DNA of 7,199 nt from Methanobacteriaceae archaeon. GTDB lineage: Archaea; Methanobacteriota; Methanobacteria; Methanobacteriales; Methanobacteriaceae. The notes beneath the pieces were generated by a model. That model searched no databases. It was not told where the DNA came from and saw only the letters and a program-made list of their open reading frames with translations. Where the stretch lies: contig WOYJ01000111.1 in the NCBI GenBank assembly GCA_011620845.1, positions 1-7,199 of the forward strand. The letters are read 5' to 3'. Below are positions 1 to 5,996 of this stretch, one piece after another (position 1 is the first letter of the stretch; every line of letters starts with the position of its first letter). A program made the position numbers and the translations under genes.

Positions 1-1
1 T

Positions 2-55
2 ATATTCACATTGGAATATACCAAACTTGGAGCTCATTTGGAGGTGAGCCTATAA
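2..55 (+). CDS. Possible C-terminal tail of an upstream gene (partial)
   Basis: Frame 2 is open from the left edge and ends in TAA at 53-55, reading IFTLEYTKLGAHLEVSL. This looks like ordinary protein, more so than the overlapping frame 1 read (YIHIGIYQTWSSFGGEP), but 17 codons are too few to identify a family. If real, its stop overlaps the likely beginning of the methyltransferase that follows, and the Shine-Dalgarno site GGAGGTGA at 40-47 lies inside its last codons, the usual arrangement of tightly packed archaeal operons. The function is unknown. Support is only the protein-like reading and the position. Confidence 0.3.
   Translation: MFTLEYTKLGAHLEVSL
40..47 (+). promoter_or_regulatory. 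Strong Shine-Dalgarno site GGAGGTGA
   Basis: GGAGGTGA is a near-perfect complement to the 3' end of archaeal 16S rRNA. It is followed after 4 nt by the codon ATA (52-54) in the frame of the first methyltransferase. The first downstream ATG (65-67) is 17 nt away and in another frame, giving a lysine- and arginine-rich read without recognisable character. The site therefore argues that methyltransferase translation begins near 52, although no standard start codon is present there. Confidence 0.45.
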
Positions 56-888
56 ATCAATCTAATGAAATTCAAGATAAATCCACTAAACCTAATTGGA
101 ACATTATATGGAAAGAAACAGTTGAAAAACTCCCTAAAAAGGACACTTCAAAAAAATGGAATAAGATTGCGCCGAAGTTCAACCAGTGGATGGAAAAAGA
201 CGATTATCCCCAGGAACTGGTTAGTAAAATAAAAATAGAAGAAAGGGACACTGTTCTGGATATCGGCTGTGGAAACGGTACGATTACCATTCCCCTGGCA
301 AAAAAGGCGGAGTCGGTTACTGCCCTTGATATTTCCACTGGGATGTTGGATATACTAAGGGAAAAAGCAGCGAAGGAAAGTTTATCCAACATCAACATCA
401 TCAATAGAGGCCTGGAAGATGTGGAAGCAGATGAAATTGGCACCCACGATGTTGTGGTTGCATCCAGATCCCTTAATGGAATCGCTGATATACAGCCAGA
501 ACTGGAGAAGATAAATGAGGTGGCCCAAAAATATGTTTACATGACACTTTGGGGAACTGGCAACCATGAATTTGAAGATAAAATCTCCAAACTACTGGGG
601 AGAGAAAACCACGAACATCCCGACTACACCATCGCATTAAATATCCTCCAGGAGATGGGGGTACAGGCAAATGTAGAACCTCTTAAATCAAATACTCGTA
701 ATTTCTATTCCAATATGGAAGAAGCCCTGGACAGAATCGAGTGGAGGGTGGGGGAGCTGAATGAAGATGAAAAAAACCTGGTAAAAGAACATCTCTCCGG
801 AGTATTGACTAAAGACCCTGATGGCAGCCTCTCTTATTCCAGAACTAGCTCTAAATGGATTCTTATCTGGTGGGAGAAAATTAATTAA
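52..888 (+). CDS. Class I SAM-dependent methyltransferase (start uncertain)
   Basis: Rossmann-fold methyltransferase acting in the cytoplasm on an unknown acceptor. Counting from the ATG at 190, motif I is DIGCGNG at residues 24-30 and the acidic ribose-binding residue ending strand 2 is D47 (VTALDIS). The C-terminus ends WILIWWEKIN. The ATG at 190 is probably internal: the same frame is open back to position 1, and codons 94-189 encode NWNIIWKE and WNKIAPKFNQW, the tryptophan-rich N-terminal helix typical of such enzymes. No ATG, GTG or TTG occurs in this frame between 1 and 189. I place the start at ATA 52-54, after the strong Shine-Dalgarno site, giving about 278 residues; a start before the window or a sequence error are alternatives. 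The stop is 33 nt before the FmdE-family gene, suggesting one transcript. The fold is confident, the substrate unknown. Confidence 0.8.
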   Translation: MNQSNEIQDKSTKPNWNIIWKETVEKLPKKDTSKKWNKIAPKFNQWMEKDDYPQELVSKIKIEERDTVLDIGCGNGTITIPLAKKAESVTALDISTGMLDILREKAAKESLSNINIINRGLEDVEADEIGTHDVVVASRSLNGIADIQPELEKINEVAQKYVYMTLWGTGNHEFEDKISKLLGRENHEHPDYTIALNILQEMGVQANVEPLKSNTRNFYSNMEEALDRIEWRVGELNEDEKNLVKEHLSGVLTKDPDGSLSYSRTSSKWILIWWEKIN

Positions 889-921
889 AAGCAATTAAAA
901 TAATTTAGTTGGGTGATTTAG

Positions 922-1497
922 ATGGATGAGATAATTGCAAAGATTGATGACCCTGAAATGTTGTCCATGATTAAGAAGATAGTTCCTTTCCATGGATATT
1001 TAAGCACTGGGGCGTTTATCGGTCTTCAAATGCTGCAGATAACCCGGAGATTACTGGATATAAATGAAGGGGATAGGGTTTATGTAACCTGTGAAACATT
1101 CAACTGCTTGCCTGATCCTTTCCAGATCTTATGTAGCTCCACCATTGGAAACAAGGGGCTGAAGATCCTGGATTATGGTAAGATGGCTATGACCATCAAC
1201 AAGGCAGCTAAACCAGGTCAAAAAGTCGTAAAAGGTGTCAGGATATTTCTTGACCCGGAGAAAACAGTTAAATATCCTGTTTTCCATGCATGGTATATGA
1301 ACGAAAGGAAGGTACCACATGAAGAAGCCATATCAGAACTCCTAAAAGCTGGTGAAGATGTTTACACCTGGAAATTCGTGGATGTTCAGGTACCGGTAAA
1401 GGCCAAGAAAGATGCGGCCATCTGCAAGATTTGTGGCGAATCCTTTATCCGGATAGATGATGAAGATATCTGCAAAGGTTGTTCTACAACCAATTGA
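922..1497 (+). CDS. FmdE-family protein with C-terminal zinc ribbon (divergent metal site)
   Basis: 191 residues. An FmdE domain covers about residues 15-140, with FHGYLSTG at 23-30, C57, C62, the PDPFQILCSSTIG segment at 64-76, and LDYGKMAMT at 83-91. A treble-cysteine-pair ribbon follows: C168-x2-C171-x12-C184-x2-C187. FmdE proteins co-purify with, or are encoded near, molybdenum formylmethanofuran dehydrogenase, and solved relatives bind a metal through the HGHxCPG-type motif. Here the second His is Tyr26 and the Cys is Ser28, so the standard site is altered while the downstream cysteines remain. GGGTGA at 911-916 supports the ATG at 922. It lies between two methyltransferases and ahead of a FecBCD-type importer. 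It is therefore better called an FmdE-like accessory protein than subunit E of the dehydrogenase. A role in handling the imported metal or cofactor is inference. Confidence 0.85.
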   Translation: MDEIIAKIDDPEMLSMIKKIVPFHGYLSTGAFIGLQMLQITRRLLDINEGDRVYVTCETFNCLPDPFQILCSSTIGNKGLKILDYGKMAMTINKAAKPGQKVVKGVRIFLDPEKTVKYPVFHAWYMNERKVPHEEAISELLKAGEDVYTWKFVDVQVPVKAKKDAAICKICGESFIRIDDEDICKGCSTTN

Positions 1498-1509
1498 CTA
1501 AAAAACGTG

Positions 1510-1530
1510 TTTCTGAGTTTTACTTAGAAA
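1510..1530 (+). other. Weak hairpin between the FmdE-family and methyltransferase genes
   Basis: TTTCTGA (1510-1516) can pair with TTAGAAA (1524-1530), with one G-U pair and a 7-nt loop. It sits in the 98-bp gap after the FmdE-family stop. It is short and AT-rich, so it may be chance; it could be a processing or partial termination signal. No clear TATA box is seen in this gap. Confidence 0.2.
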
Positions 1531-1595
1531 ATATCAGTCCAGGGGTGAAATGATAAACACCAGTTTGTTGTAATAGGATACTGGAAGTTTTAACT

Positions 1596-2201
1596 ATGAA
1601 AACAGACCCTAAAAGAATGGATGAATTATCCAAAAATGCCTTTGTCCCCATTTATCCCCTTATCGCCAGACAAATTGTCAGGGCAACAGGGATTAAAAAG
1701 GGGATTTGCATCGATCTCGGGACAGGCCCAGCAGCACTCTCCATAGCTTTAGCTAAAATAACTGATTTAAAGATTTACTCCCTGGATATTGAAAAAGAAA
1801 TGTGCAAACTGGCGGAAAAAAATATTTTTCAGGAAGGATTGAGTGAAGTTATAGATGTTGTCCAGGCCGATGTACACAAAATTCCCTTTCGAAATAATTT
1901 TGCAGATCTTGTTGTTAGCAGGGGATCTATACCCTTCTGGAAAGATTTAAGTACGGCTTTTAAGGAAATATATCGAATTTTAAAGCCAGAAGGAACAGCT
2001 TATGTTGGGGGTGGCTTTGGGAGTCTTCATTTGAAAAATGAAATAATAAAAAAACTTGAAGATGATGAATACTTCCCGAAAAATTTTCCCCCTAAAATTA
2101 ACGTTGAAAAATTAGAATCCACAATTATAAAGAGTGCAATAAAAAATTATACCATTAAAAAGGATGATTCGGGTTTATGGATTTTAATTGAAAAAGATTA
2201 G
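1596..2201 (+). CDS. Class I SAM-dependent methyltransferase (Methyltransf_11/25 type)
   Basis: 201-residue cytoplasmic methyltransferase. Motif I is DLGTG at residues 40-44 in ICIDLGTGPAALSIALA. The acidic SAM-ribose ligand is D64 in IYSLDIE. Motif III region is QADVHKIPF at 90-98, followed by DLVVSRGSIPFWKD at 104-117 and the YRILKPEGTAYVGGG strand-loop. The SRGSxxFW stretch recurs, from my memory of the family, in small methyltransferases beside FecBCD-type transporters of methanogens and anaerobic bacteria. The ATG at 1596 is preceded by a weak GGAAG (1583-1587). Upstream codons stay open to a TAA at 1554-1556 but contain no standard start. It shares little beyond the SAM motifs with the methyltransferase at 52-888, so the pair is probably not a recent duplication. 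The substrate is unknown; a small molecule, perhaps a cofactor or metal ligand, fits the context. Confidence 0.85.
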   Translation: MKTDPKRMDELSKNAFVPIYPLIARQIVRATGIKKGICIDLGTGPAALSIALAKITDLKIYSLDIEKEMCKLAEKNIFQEGLSEVIDVVQADVHKIPFRNNFADLVVSRGSIPFWKDLSTAFKEIYRILKPEGTAYVGGGFGSLHLKNEIIKKLEDDEYFPKNFPPKINVEKLESTIIKSAIKNYTIKKDDSGLWILIEKD

Positions 2202-2218
2202 CTAGATTGATTAAATTA

Positions 2219-2240
2219 TTGAATTTTTTCTATTATTTTG
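2219..2240 (+). terminator. Probable oligo-T terminator of the methyltransferase/FmdE group
   Basis: A T-rich run (TTGAATTTTTTCTATTATTT) begins 18 bp after the stop at 2201, without a GC hairpin. Archaeal RNA polymerase can terminate on such runs. It separates the upstream group from the importer promoter at about 2278. Confidence 0.35.
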
Positions 2241-2271
2241 ATATTGACTCTAATTTTACCAATTCATTTTC

Positions 2272-2293
2272 GACATGTTTATATACACATGTC
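2272..2293. promoter_or_regulatory. TATA box bracketed by a perfect inverted repeat: promoter plus operator of the importer operon
   Basis: GACATGT (2272-2278) and ACATGTC (2287-2293) form a perfect 7-bp inverted repeat separated by TTATATAC. The archaeal TATA box TTTATATA (2278-2285) lies at its centre, so a protein bound to the repeat should block TBP. Each arm also contains the self-complementary hexamer ACATGT. Transcription would start near 2305-2310, giving a leader of about 260 nt before the binding-protein gene. The bound regulator is unknown; the ribbon-helix-helix protein at 5560-5727 is a candidate because that family often binds short inverted repeats. The repeat is seen directly; operator function is inferred. 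Confidence 0.6.
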
Positions 2294-2303
2294 CACAATC
2301 CTT

Positions 2304-2341
2304 AAATCGGTGAAGTAAAAAATTTCATCGATTTTTTATAT
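2304..2341 (+). other. Hairpin followed by T-run and second TATA-like element in the importer leader
   Basis: AAATCGGTGAA (2304-2314) pairs with TTCATCGATTT (2324-2334) through 11 bp with one G-U, around a 9-nt loop. The T-run 2332-2337 overlaps the 3' arm and extends past it. In RNA this resembles an attenuator placed just after the predicted start of transcription. Read as DNA, TTTTTATAT (2333-2341) is also a good archaeal TATA box and could serve as a second promoter starting near 2365. The two readings cannot be separated from sequence alone. Confidence 0.35.
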
Positions 2342-2457
2342 TAGAAAGGGAGGTGGAAATAAAAAATTTGAAGACGAATTTAACCCCCAATAATTGATTA
2401 GAATAAAATTTAGAATTTAAAAGCTAGAAAAATACGAAAACCTGGTGAAAACTAAAA

Positions 2458-2499
2458 ATGTTTGAGAATAATTATCTCAAAAAGAGTAAACACATTTGA
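2458..2499 (+). CDS. Possible 13-codon leader peptide
   Basis: An ATG at 2458 preceded by GGTGA (2444-2448, 9 nt spacing) opens a frame reading MFENNYLKKSKHI, ending with TGA at 2497-2499. The hairpin at 2461-2481 covers its first codons, so translation and folding would compete. There is no protein family and no codon signal to lean on at this length. It may be chance in AT-rich DNA. Confidence 0.15.
   Translation: MFENNYLKKSKHI
2461..2481 (+). other. Inverted repeat TTTGAGA/TCTCAAA in the importer leader
   Basis: TTTGAGA (2461-2467) and TCTCAAA (2475-2481) are a perfect 7-bp inverted repeat around ATAATTA. It could be a weak RNA hairpin or a protein site on DNA. It is about 90 bp before the binding-protein start and no T-run follows, so it is not terminator-like. 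Confidence 0.3.
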
Positions 2500-2570
2500 T
2501 CACCCACCAATGAATTTAACTGATTAATTGTGGTGAAAAAAAGATAATAATAATTAGAAGGTGAATTTAA

Positions 2571-3656
<1,086 letters not shown>

Positions 3657-3670
3657 GATATTTTAAGGGT

Positions 3671-3705
3671 TAGAAATACGTTTTCTATTTTTTCTATATT
3701 TTTTT
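3671..3705 (+). terminator. Hairpin and T-runs between binding-protein and permease genes
   Basis: TAGAAA (3671-3676) pairs with TTTCTA (3682-3687) around a 5-nt loop, followed by T-runs at 3688-3693 and 3699-3705. A weak terminator here would leave more binding protein than permease, a common ratio in importers. The stem is short and AT-only apart from one pair, so the T-runs are the stronger part of the signal. Confidence 0.35.
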
Positions 3706-3706
3706 A

Positions 3707-3715
3707 TTTATATAT
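3707..3715 (+). promoter_or_regulatory. Possible internal TATA box ahead of the permease gene
   Basis: TTTATATAT matches the archaeal TATA consensus. Transcription would begin near 3735-3740, just at the Shine-Dalgarno site GGGAGGT (3736-3742), leaving little or no leader. It may allow separate transcription of permease and ATPase after the T-runs at 3688-3705, or be chance in an AT-rich spacer. Confidence 0.3.
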
Positions 3716-3752
3716 TCAGAATTTTTCTACCAGATGGGAGGTTAAAAGTCGT

Positions 3753-4772
3753 ATGCAAAGAAGTAAGATCAAGAATATATCAGTAATCTCAATGCTCATC
3801 ATTTTACCTGTTATATTATTTTTATTATCATTTTTAATAGGCAGATATCCCATTTCACCCCTGGATGTTATACTGGCCCTGAGTTCTGCAGTATTTCACT
3901 TTGATACGAACTTACCCAGTTCAATTTACACTGTAGTATGGGATATTAGACTACCTCGAATAGTCGCAGCCATGATAGTCGGTGCTGCATTATCCATTTC
4001 CGGTGCTTCATTTCAGGGGATATTTAGAAATCCTCTAGTTTCACCTGATATCTTAGGTGTTTCAGCAGGGGCTGGTTTTGGGGCGGCTTTAGCCATATTA
4101 TTCAGTCAAGGATCATTGATAATCCAGATCATGGCATTTTTAACTGGTTTAATTGCAGTTAGCATCACTTATTCCATAAGTAGAAGTTTCAGGGGTAACA
4201 CCACGTTGATGATGGTGTTAGGTGGGATAGCAATTGCAGCATTGTTTACGGCTTTTACTTCATGCATCAAGTATGTGGCGGATCCCTACAGTAAATTGCC
4301 TGAAATTACCTTTTGGTTAATGGGAAGTCTGGCTACTGTAAATGCCAGTAGTGTGATAACGATTTTAATACCCATATTTCTTGGTTTCACCATACTATTA
4401 CTGGTCAGGTGGAGAATTAACGCCCTTTCTATAGGTGACGAGGAAGCCCGATCTCTGGGTGTGAATACAGATAACCTGAGAATAATCGTGATTTTGAGTT
4501 GTACTCTTTTAACAGCTTCAGCGGTGAGTGTAAGTGGTATAATCGGCTGGGTAGGTCTGGTAATACCCCATATCGCCAGGATATTTGTGGGTCCTGATCA
4601 TAAGATCCTGTTACCGGCCAGTATTTCATTAGGAGCTGTTTTTTTATTACTGGTAGATGGTGTTTGTAGAACTGCTGCCCCAGTAGAAATTCCTCTGGGA
4701 ATATTAACTGCAATTGTTGGAGCTCCTTTCTTTATTTATCTGTTACACAAAGGATATGAGGGATGGTCATGA
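3753..4772 (+). CDS. FecCD/BtuC-type ABC importer permease
   Basis: 339-residue integral membrane protein with the many hydrophobic segments expected for this family (about ten helices). Family signatures are all present: RLPRIVAAMIVGAALSISG, FQGIFRNPLVSPDILGVSAGAGFGAA, the LPEITFWLMGSLA segment, the cytoplasmic coupling helix GDEEARSLGV that contacts the ATPase, SGIIGWVGLVIPHIAR, and the C-terminal IPLGILTAIVGAPFFIYLL. The stretch YVADPYSKLPEITFWLMGS is, from memory, typical of the archaeal/MolB-like branch rather than of classical enterobacterial FecCD, which is mild support for a metal or oxyanion cargo. GGGAGGT (3736-3742) supports the ATG at 3753. The stop overlaps the ATPase gene. Normal length, with no missing segment. 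A homodimer of this protein would form the membrane channel. Confidence 0.93.
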   Translation: MQRSKIKNISVISMLIILPVILFLLSFLIGRYPISPLDVILALSSAVFHFDTNLPSSIYTVVWDIRLPRIVAAMIVGAALSISGASFQGIFRNPLVSPDILGVSAGAGFGAALAILFSQGSLIIQIMAFLTGLIAVSITYSISRSFRGNTTLMMVLGGIAIAALFTAFTSCIKYVADPYSKLPEITFWLMGSLATVNASSVITILIPIFLGFTILLLVRWRINALSIGDEEARSLGVNTDNLRIIVILSCTLLTASAVSVSGIIGWVGLVIPHIARIFVGPDHKILLPASISLGAVFLLLVDGVCRTAAPVEIPLGILTAIVGAPFFIYLLHKGYEGWS

Positions 4773-5542
4773 GCAGGTTGCTGGAAATAAACAATGTCGA
4801 ATTTTCGTACAATAAAAAAAAGAAAATATTTGAGGATATAAGCTTTTCAATCGACGAAGGAGACATTTTATGCATATTGGGACCAAATGGTGCTGGTAAA
4901 TCAACTTTAATTAAATGTATCAATGGTTTGCTTAAACTAAATAAAGGGGATATTCTTTTCAAAGGCAAAAATATCACAATGATGGATAACGATGAATTAG
5001 CGAAAAAGATGGGCTATATACCTCAAACTCATAGCTCAACCTTCGCATTTCGTGTTATTGATATCGTCCTGCTGGGTAGGGTACCACATTTAGGTTTAAC
5101 AGAATCTCCCGGTGAGAACGACTATAAAATTGCGGAAAAAGCTATGGAAAATTTAGGAATTACCCATTTAAAGGATAAACTCTACAATGAAATTAGTGGT
5201 GGGGAAAGACAGTTGGTGATTATGGCTAGAGTTCTCACTCAACAACCAGAGGTCTTGCTTCTGGACGAACCAACATCTCACCTGGACTTTGGAAACCAGA
5301 TTAGAACACTTGGAATTATCAATAAATTATCAAAAAATGGTTTGTCTGTGATAATGACATCACATTACCCAGATCATGCCTTCATTTCATCAAATAAAGT
5401 TGTGATAATGAATAAAGGAACTCTTATGGCTGTGGGAAGCCCGGAAGATGTGGTAACCGAAGAAAATATGAGGAACGCTTATGAAATTGATGTAAGAATA
5501 ATGGATGTTGAAGAGCATCGGAAAACGGTTGTTCCTTTATAG
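4769..5542 (+). CDS. FecE/BtuD-type ABC importer ATPase
   Basis: 257 residues from the ATG at 4769. An alternative in-frame ATG at 4763 would add two residues; I prefer 4769 because it overlaps the permease stop as ATGA and has GAGGG (4758-4762) at normal spacing. The nucleotide-binding domain is complete: Walker A GPNGAGKST at 38-46, Q-loop Q86 in GYIPQ, signature SGGERQ at 143-148, Walker B VLLLDE at 162-167, D-loop SHLD at 170-173, and switch H199 in MTSHYPDHAF. The HLDFGNQ stretch is characteristic, from memory, of the archaeal FecE/MolC-like branch. A dimer on the inner membrane face drives uptake through the FecCD-type permease encoded immediately upstream. The translational overlap suggests 1:1 production with the permease. 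No residues needed for ATP hydrolysis are missing. Confidence 0.94.
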   Translation: MSRLLEINNVEFSYNKKKKIFEDISFSIDEGDILCILGPNGAGKSTLIKCINGLLKLNKGDILFKGKNITMMDNDELAKKMGYIPQTHSSTFAFRVIDIVLLGRVPHLGLTESPGENDYKIAEKAMENLGITHLKDKLYNEISGGERQLVIMARVLTQQPEVLLLDEPTSHLDFGNQIRTLGIINKLSKNGLSVIMTSHYPDHAFISSNKVVIMNKGTLMAVGSPEDVVTEENMRNAYEIDVRIMDVEEHRKTVVPL

Positions 5543-5552
5543 AATATAAAAA
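5543..5552 (+). promoter_or_regulatory. TATA-like element before the ribbon-helix-helix gene
   Basis: AATATAAAAA lies directly after the ATPase stop. Its expected start point, about 25 nt downstream, falls near the third in-frame ATG of the small gene (5575), and no Shine-Dalgarno site precedes any of the candidate ATGs. Together these suggest a leaderless transcript. The evidence is positional only. Confidence 0.3.
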
Positions 5553-5559
5553 AAACCAA

Positions 5560-5727
5560 ATGCAGATGATTACAATGGACAAACAAATAACCATAAAGAT
5601 ACCTGAGGAAATGTATCAGGATTTAAGGGAGCTTTCAACCAAAAAAGGTGATTTACCCATTGGAAATTTAATAAGAAGGGCTGTAGATGATTATATAAGG
5701 AAGATGAAGATGAAAGGAGTTTTATAG
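5560..5727 (+). CDS. Small ribbon-helix-helix (CopG/Arc-type) DNA-binding protein
   Basis: 55 codons from the first ATG (5560); in-frame ATGs follow at 5566 and 5575. The protein contains a single ribbon-helix-helix fold: strand QITIKIP, helix A from EEMYQDLRELSTKKG, a turn DLPIG, and helix B NLIRRAVDDYIRKMK. In this family the strands of a dimer enter the DNA major groove and read short inverted repeats. There is no C-terminal ligand domain such as that of NikR, so metal sensing is not evident. I favour a start at 5575 (50 residues) because residue 6 onward begins the fold and a leaderless start fits the TATA-like element. It lies 17 bp after the importer ATPase and before the WtpA-like gene, so control of one or both transporters is plausible. 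It could instead be an orphan antitoxin; no toxin gene is nearby. Confidence 0.75.
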   Translation: MQMITMDKQITIKIPEEMYQDLRELSTKKGDLPIGNLIRRAVDDYIRKMKMKGVL

Positions 5728-5764
5728 GTTTATTAATTATAAGTTGGGTCTGACAGCTCGTACC

Positions 5765-5771
5765 TTTTTTT
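5765..5771 (+). terminator. Oligo-T run after the ribbon-helix-helix gene
   Basis: Seven Ts, 38 bp after the stop at 5727, in a gap between convergently ordered transcription units on the same strand. A second seven-T run is at 5883-5889. Either could end the importer transcript. No stable stem is seen. Confidence 0.3.
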
Positions 5772-5930
5772 CAGATTTCCTGGAAAATTAGATTAAAATA
5801 ACCATTTCTTAACGTTCAATTTTCTTTGTATAATTATTTTTCCACAAATTAAGATGGATTTCATGGTAATCACTTATCCTGCTTTTTTTGAGTTTCAAGT
5901 GGATTATAAAATTATATTAAGATATAACGA

Positions 5931-5956
5931 TCGAAACGTTTTTATCTTCATATCGA
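5931..5956 (+). promoter_or_regulatory. Promoter of the WtpA-like gene, with TATA between two TCGA elements 22 bp apart
   Basis: TTTTTAT (5939-5945) is a plausible TATA box: a start about 25 nt downstream, near 5968, leaves a short leader containing the Shine-Dalgarno site GGAGGT (5984-5989) at the right distance from ATG 5997. TCGA occurs at 5931-5934 and 5953-5956, exactly 22 bp apart, bracketing the TATA. The same TCGAA / TTTTTAT / TCGA geometry with the same period occurs in the tandem repeat at 7156-7199. Other TATA-like stretches (5904-5918 and 5966-5975) fit the leader less well. GATATAACGAT (5921-5931) resembles one half of a bacterial ModE box, but the matching half is absent. Confidence 0.45.
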
Positions 5957-5996
5957 GAATTGATAAGTATAAAAACCCAAAACGGAGGTTTAATAC

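Larger units (their letters stand above)
2294..2570 (+). promoter_or_regulatory. Long 5' leader of the importer operon; no convincing gene
   Basis: Between the TATA/inverted-repeat element and the ATG at 2571 lie about 260 nt that would be transcribed untranslated. They contain the hairpin at 2304-2334, a Shine-Dalgarno-like GGGAGGTG at 2348-2355 not followed by a well-spaced start, the short reading frame at 2458-2499, and a second hairpin at 2461-2481. I recognise no known riboswitch class; in particular I do not see a molybdenum-cofactor or cobalamin riboswitch core. The region is strongly A-rich. Confidence 0.4.

Noticed and set aside
65..232. Frame starting at the ATG of 65 as the gene served by the GGAGGTGA site
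   Set aside because: Spacing of 17 nt is too long, and the read is a lysine/arginine-rich string that runs across the well-supported methyltransferase in another frame.
190..888. Taking the ATG at 190 as the true start of the first methyltransferase
   Set aside because: Protein-like sequence in the same frame continues upstream, including a helix normally present in these enzymes, and no Shine-Dalgarno site precedes 190.
1550..1573. A 7-codon frame (MINTSLL) after GGGGTGA before the second methyltransferase
   Set aside because: The Shine-Dalgarno match is good but the frame is too short to claim; it ends 22 bp before the methyltransferase start and nothing else supports it.
2353..2397. GTG-initiated 14-codon frame after AAAGGGAG in the importer leader
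   Set aside because: The purine run overlaps the start codon instead of lying upstream of it, so ribosome placement is not credible.
5912..5931. ModE-type operator
   Set aside because: ATATAACGAT looks like one half of a bacterial ModE box, and TTATAT/ATATAA is an inverted repeat, but the CG-bearing partner half is missing and the DNA is so AT-rich that such matches arise by chance.
5966..5975. AGTATAAAAA as the TATA box of the WtpA-like gene
   Set aside because: A start 25 nt downstream would fall on the start codon and exclude the good Shine-Dalgarno site at 5984-5989 from the message.
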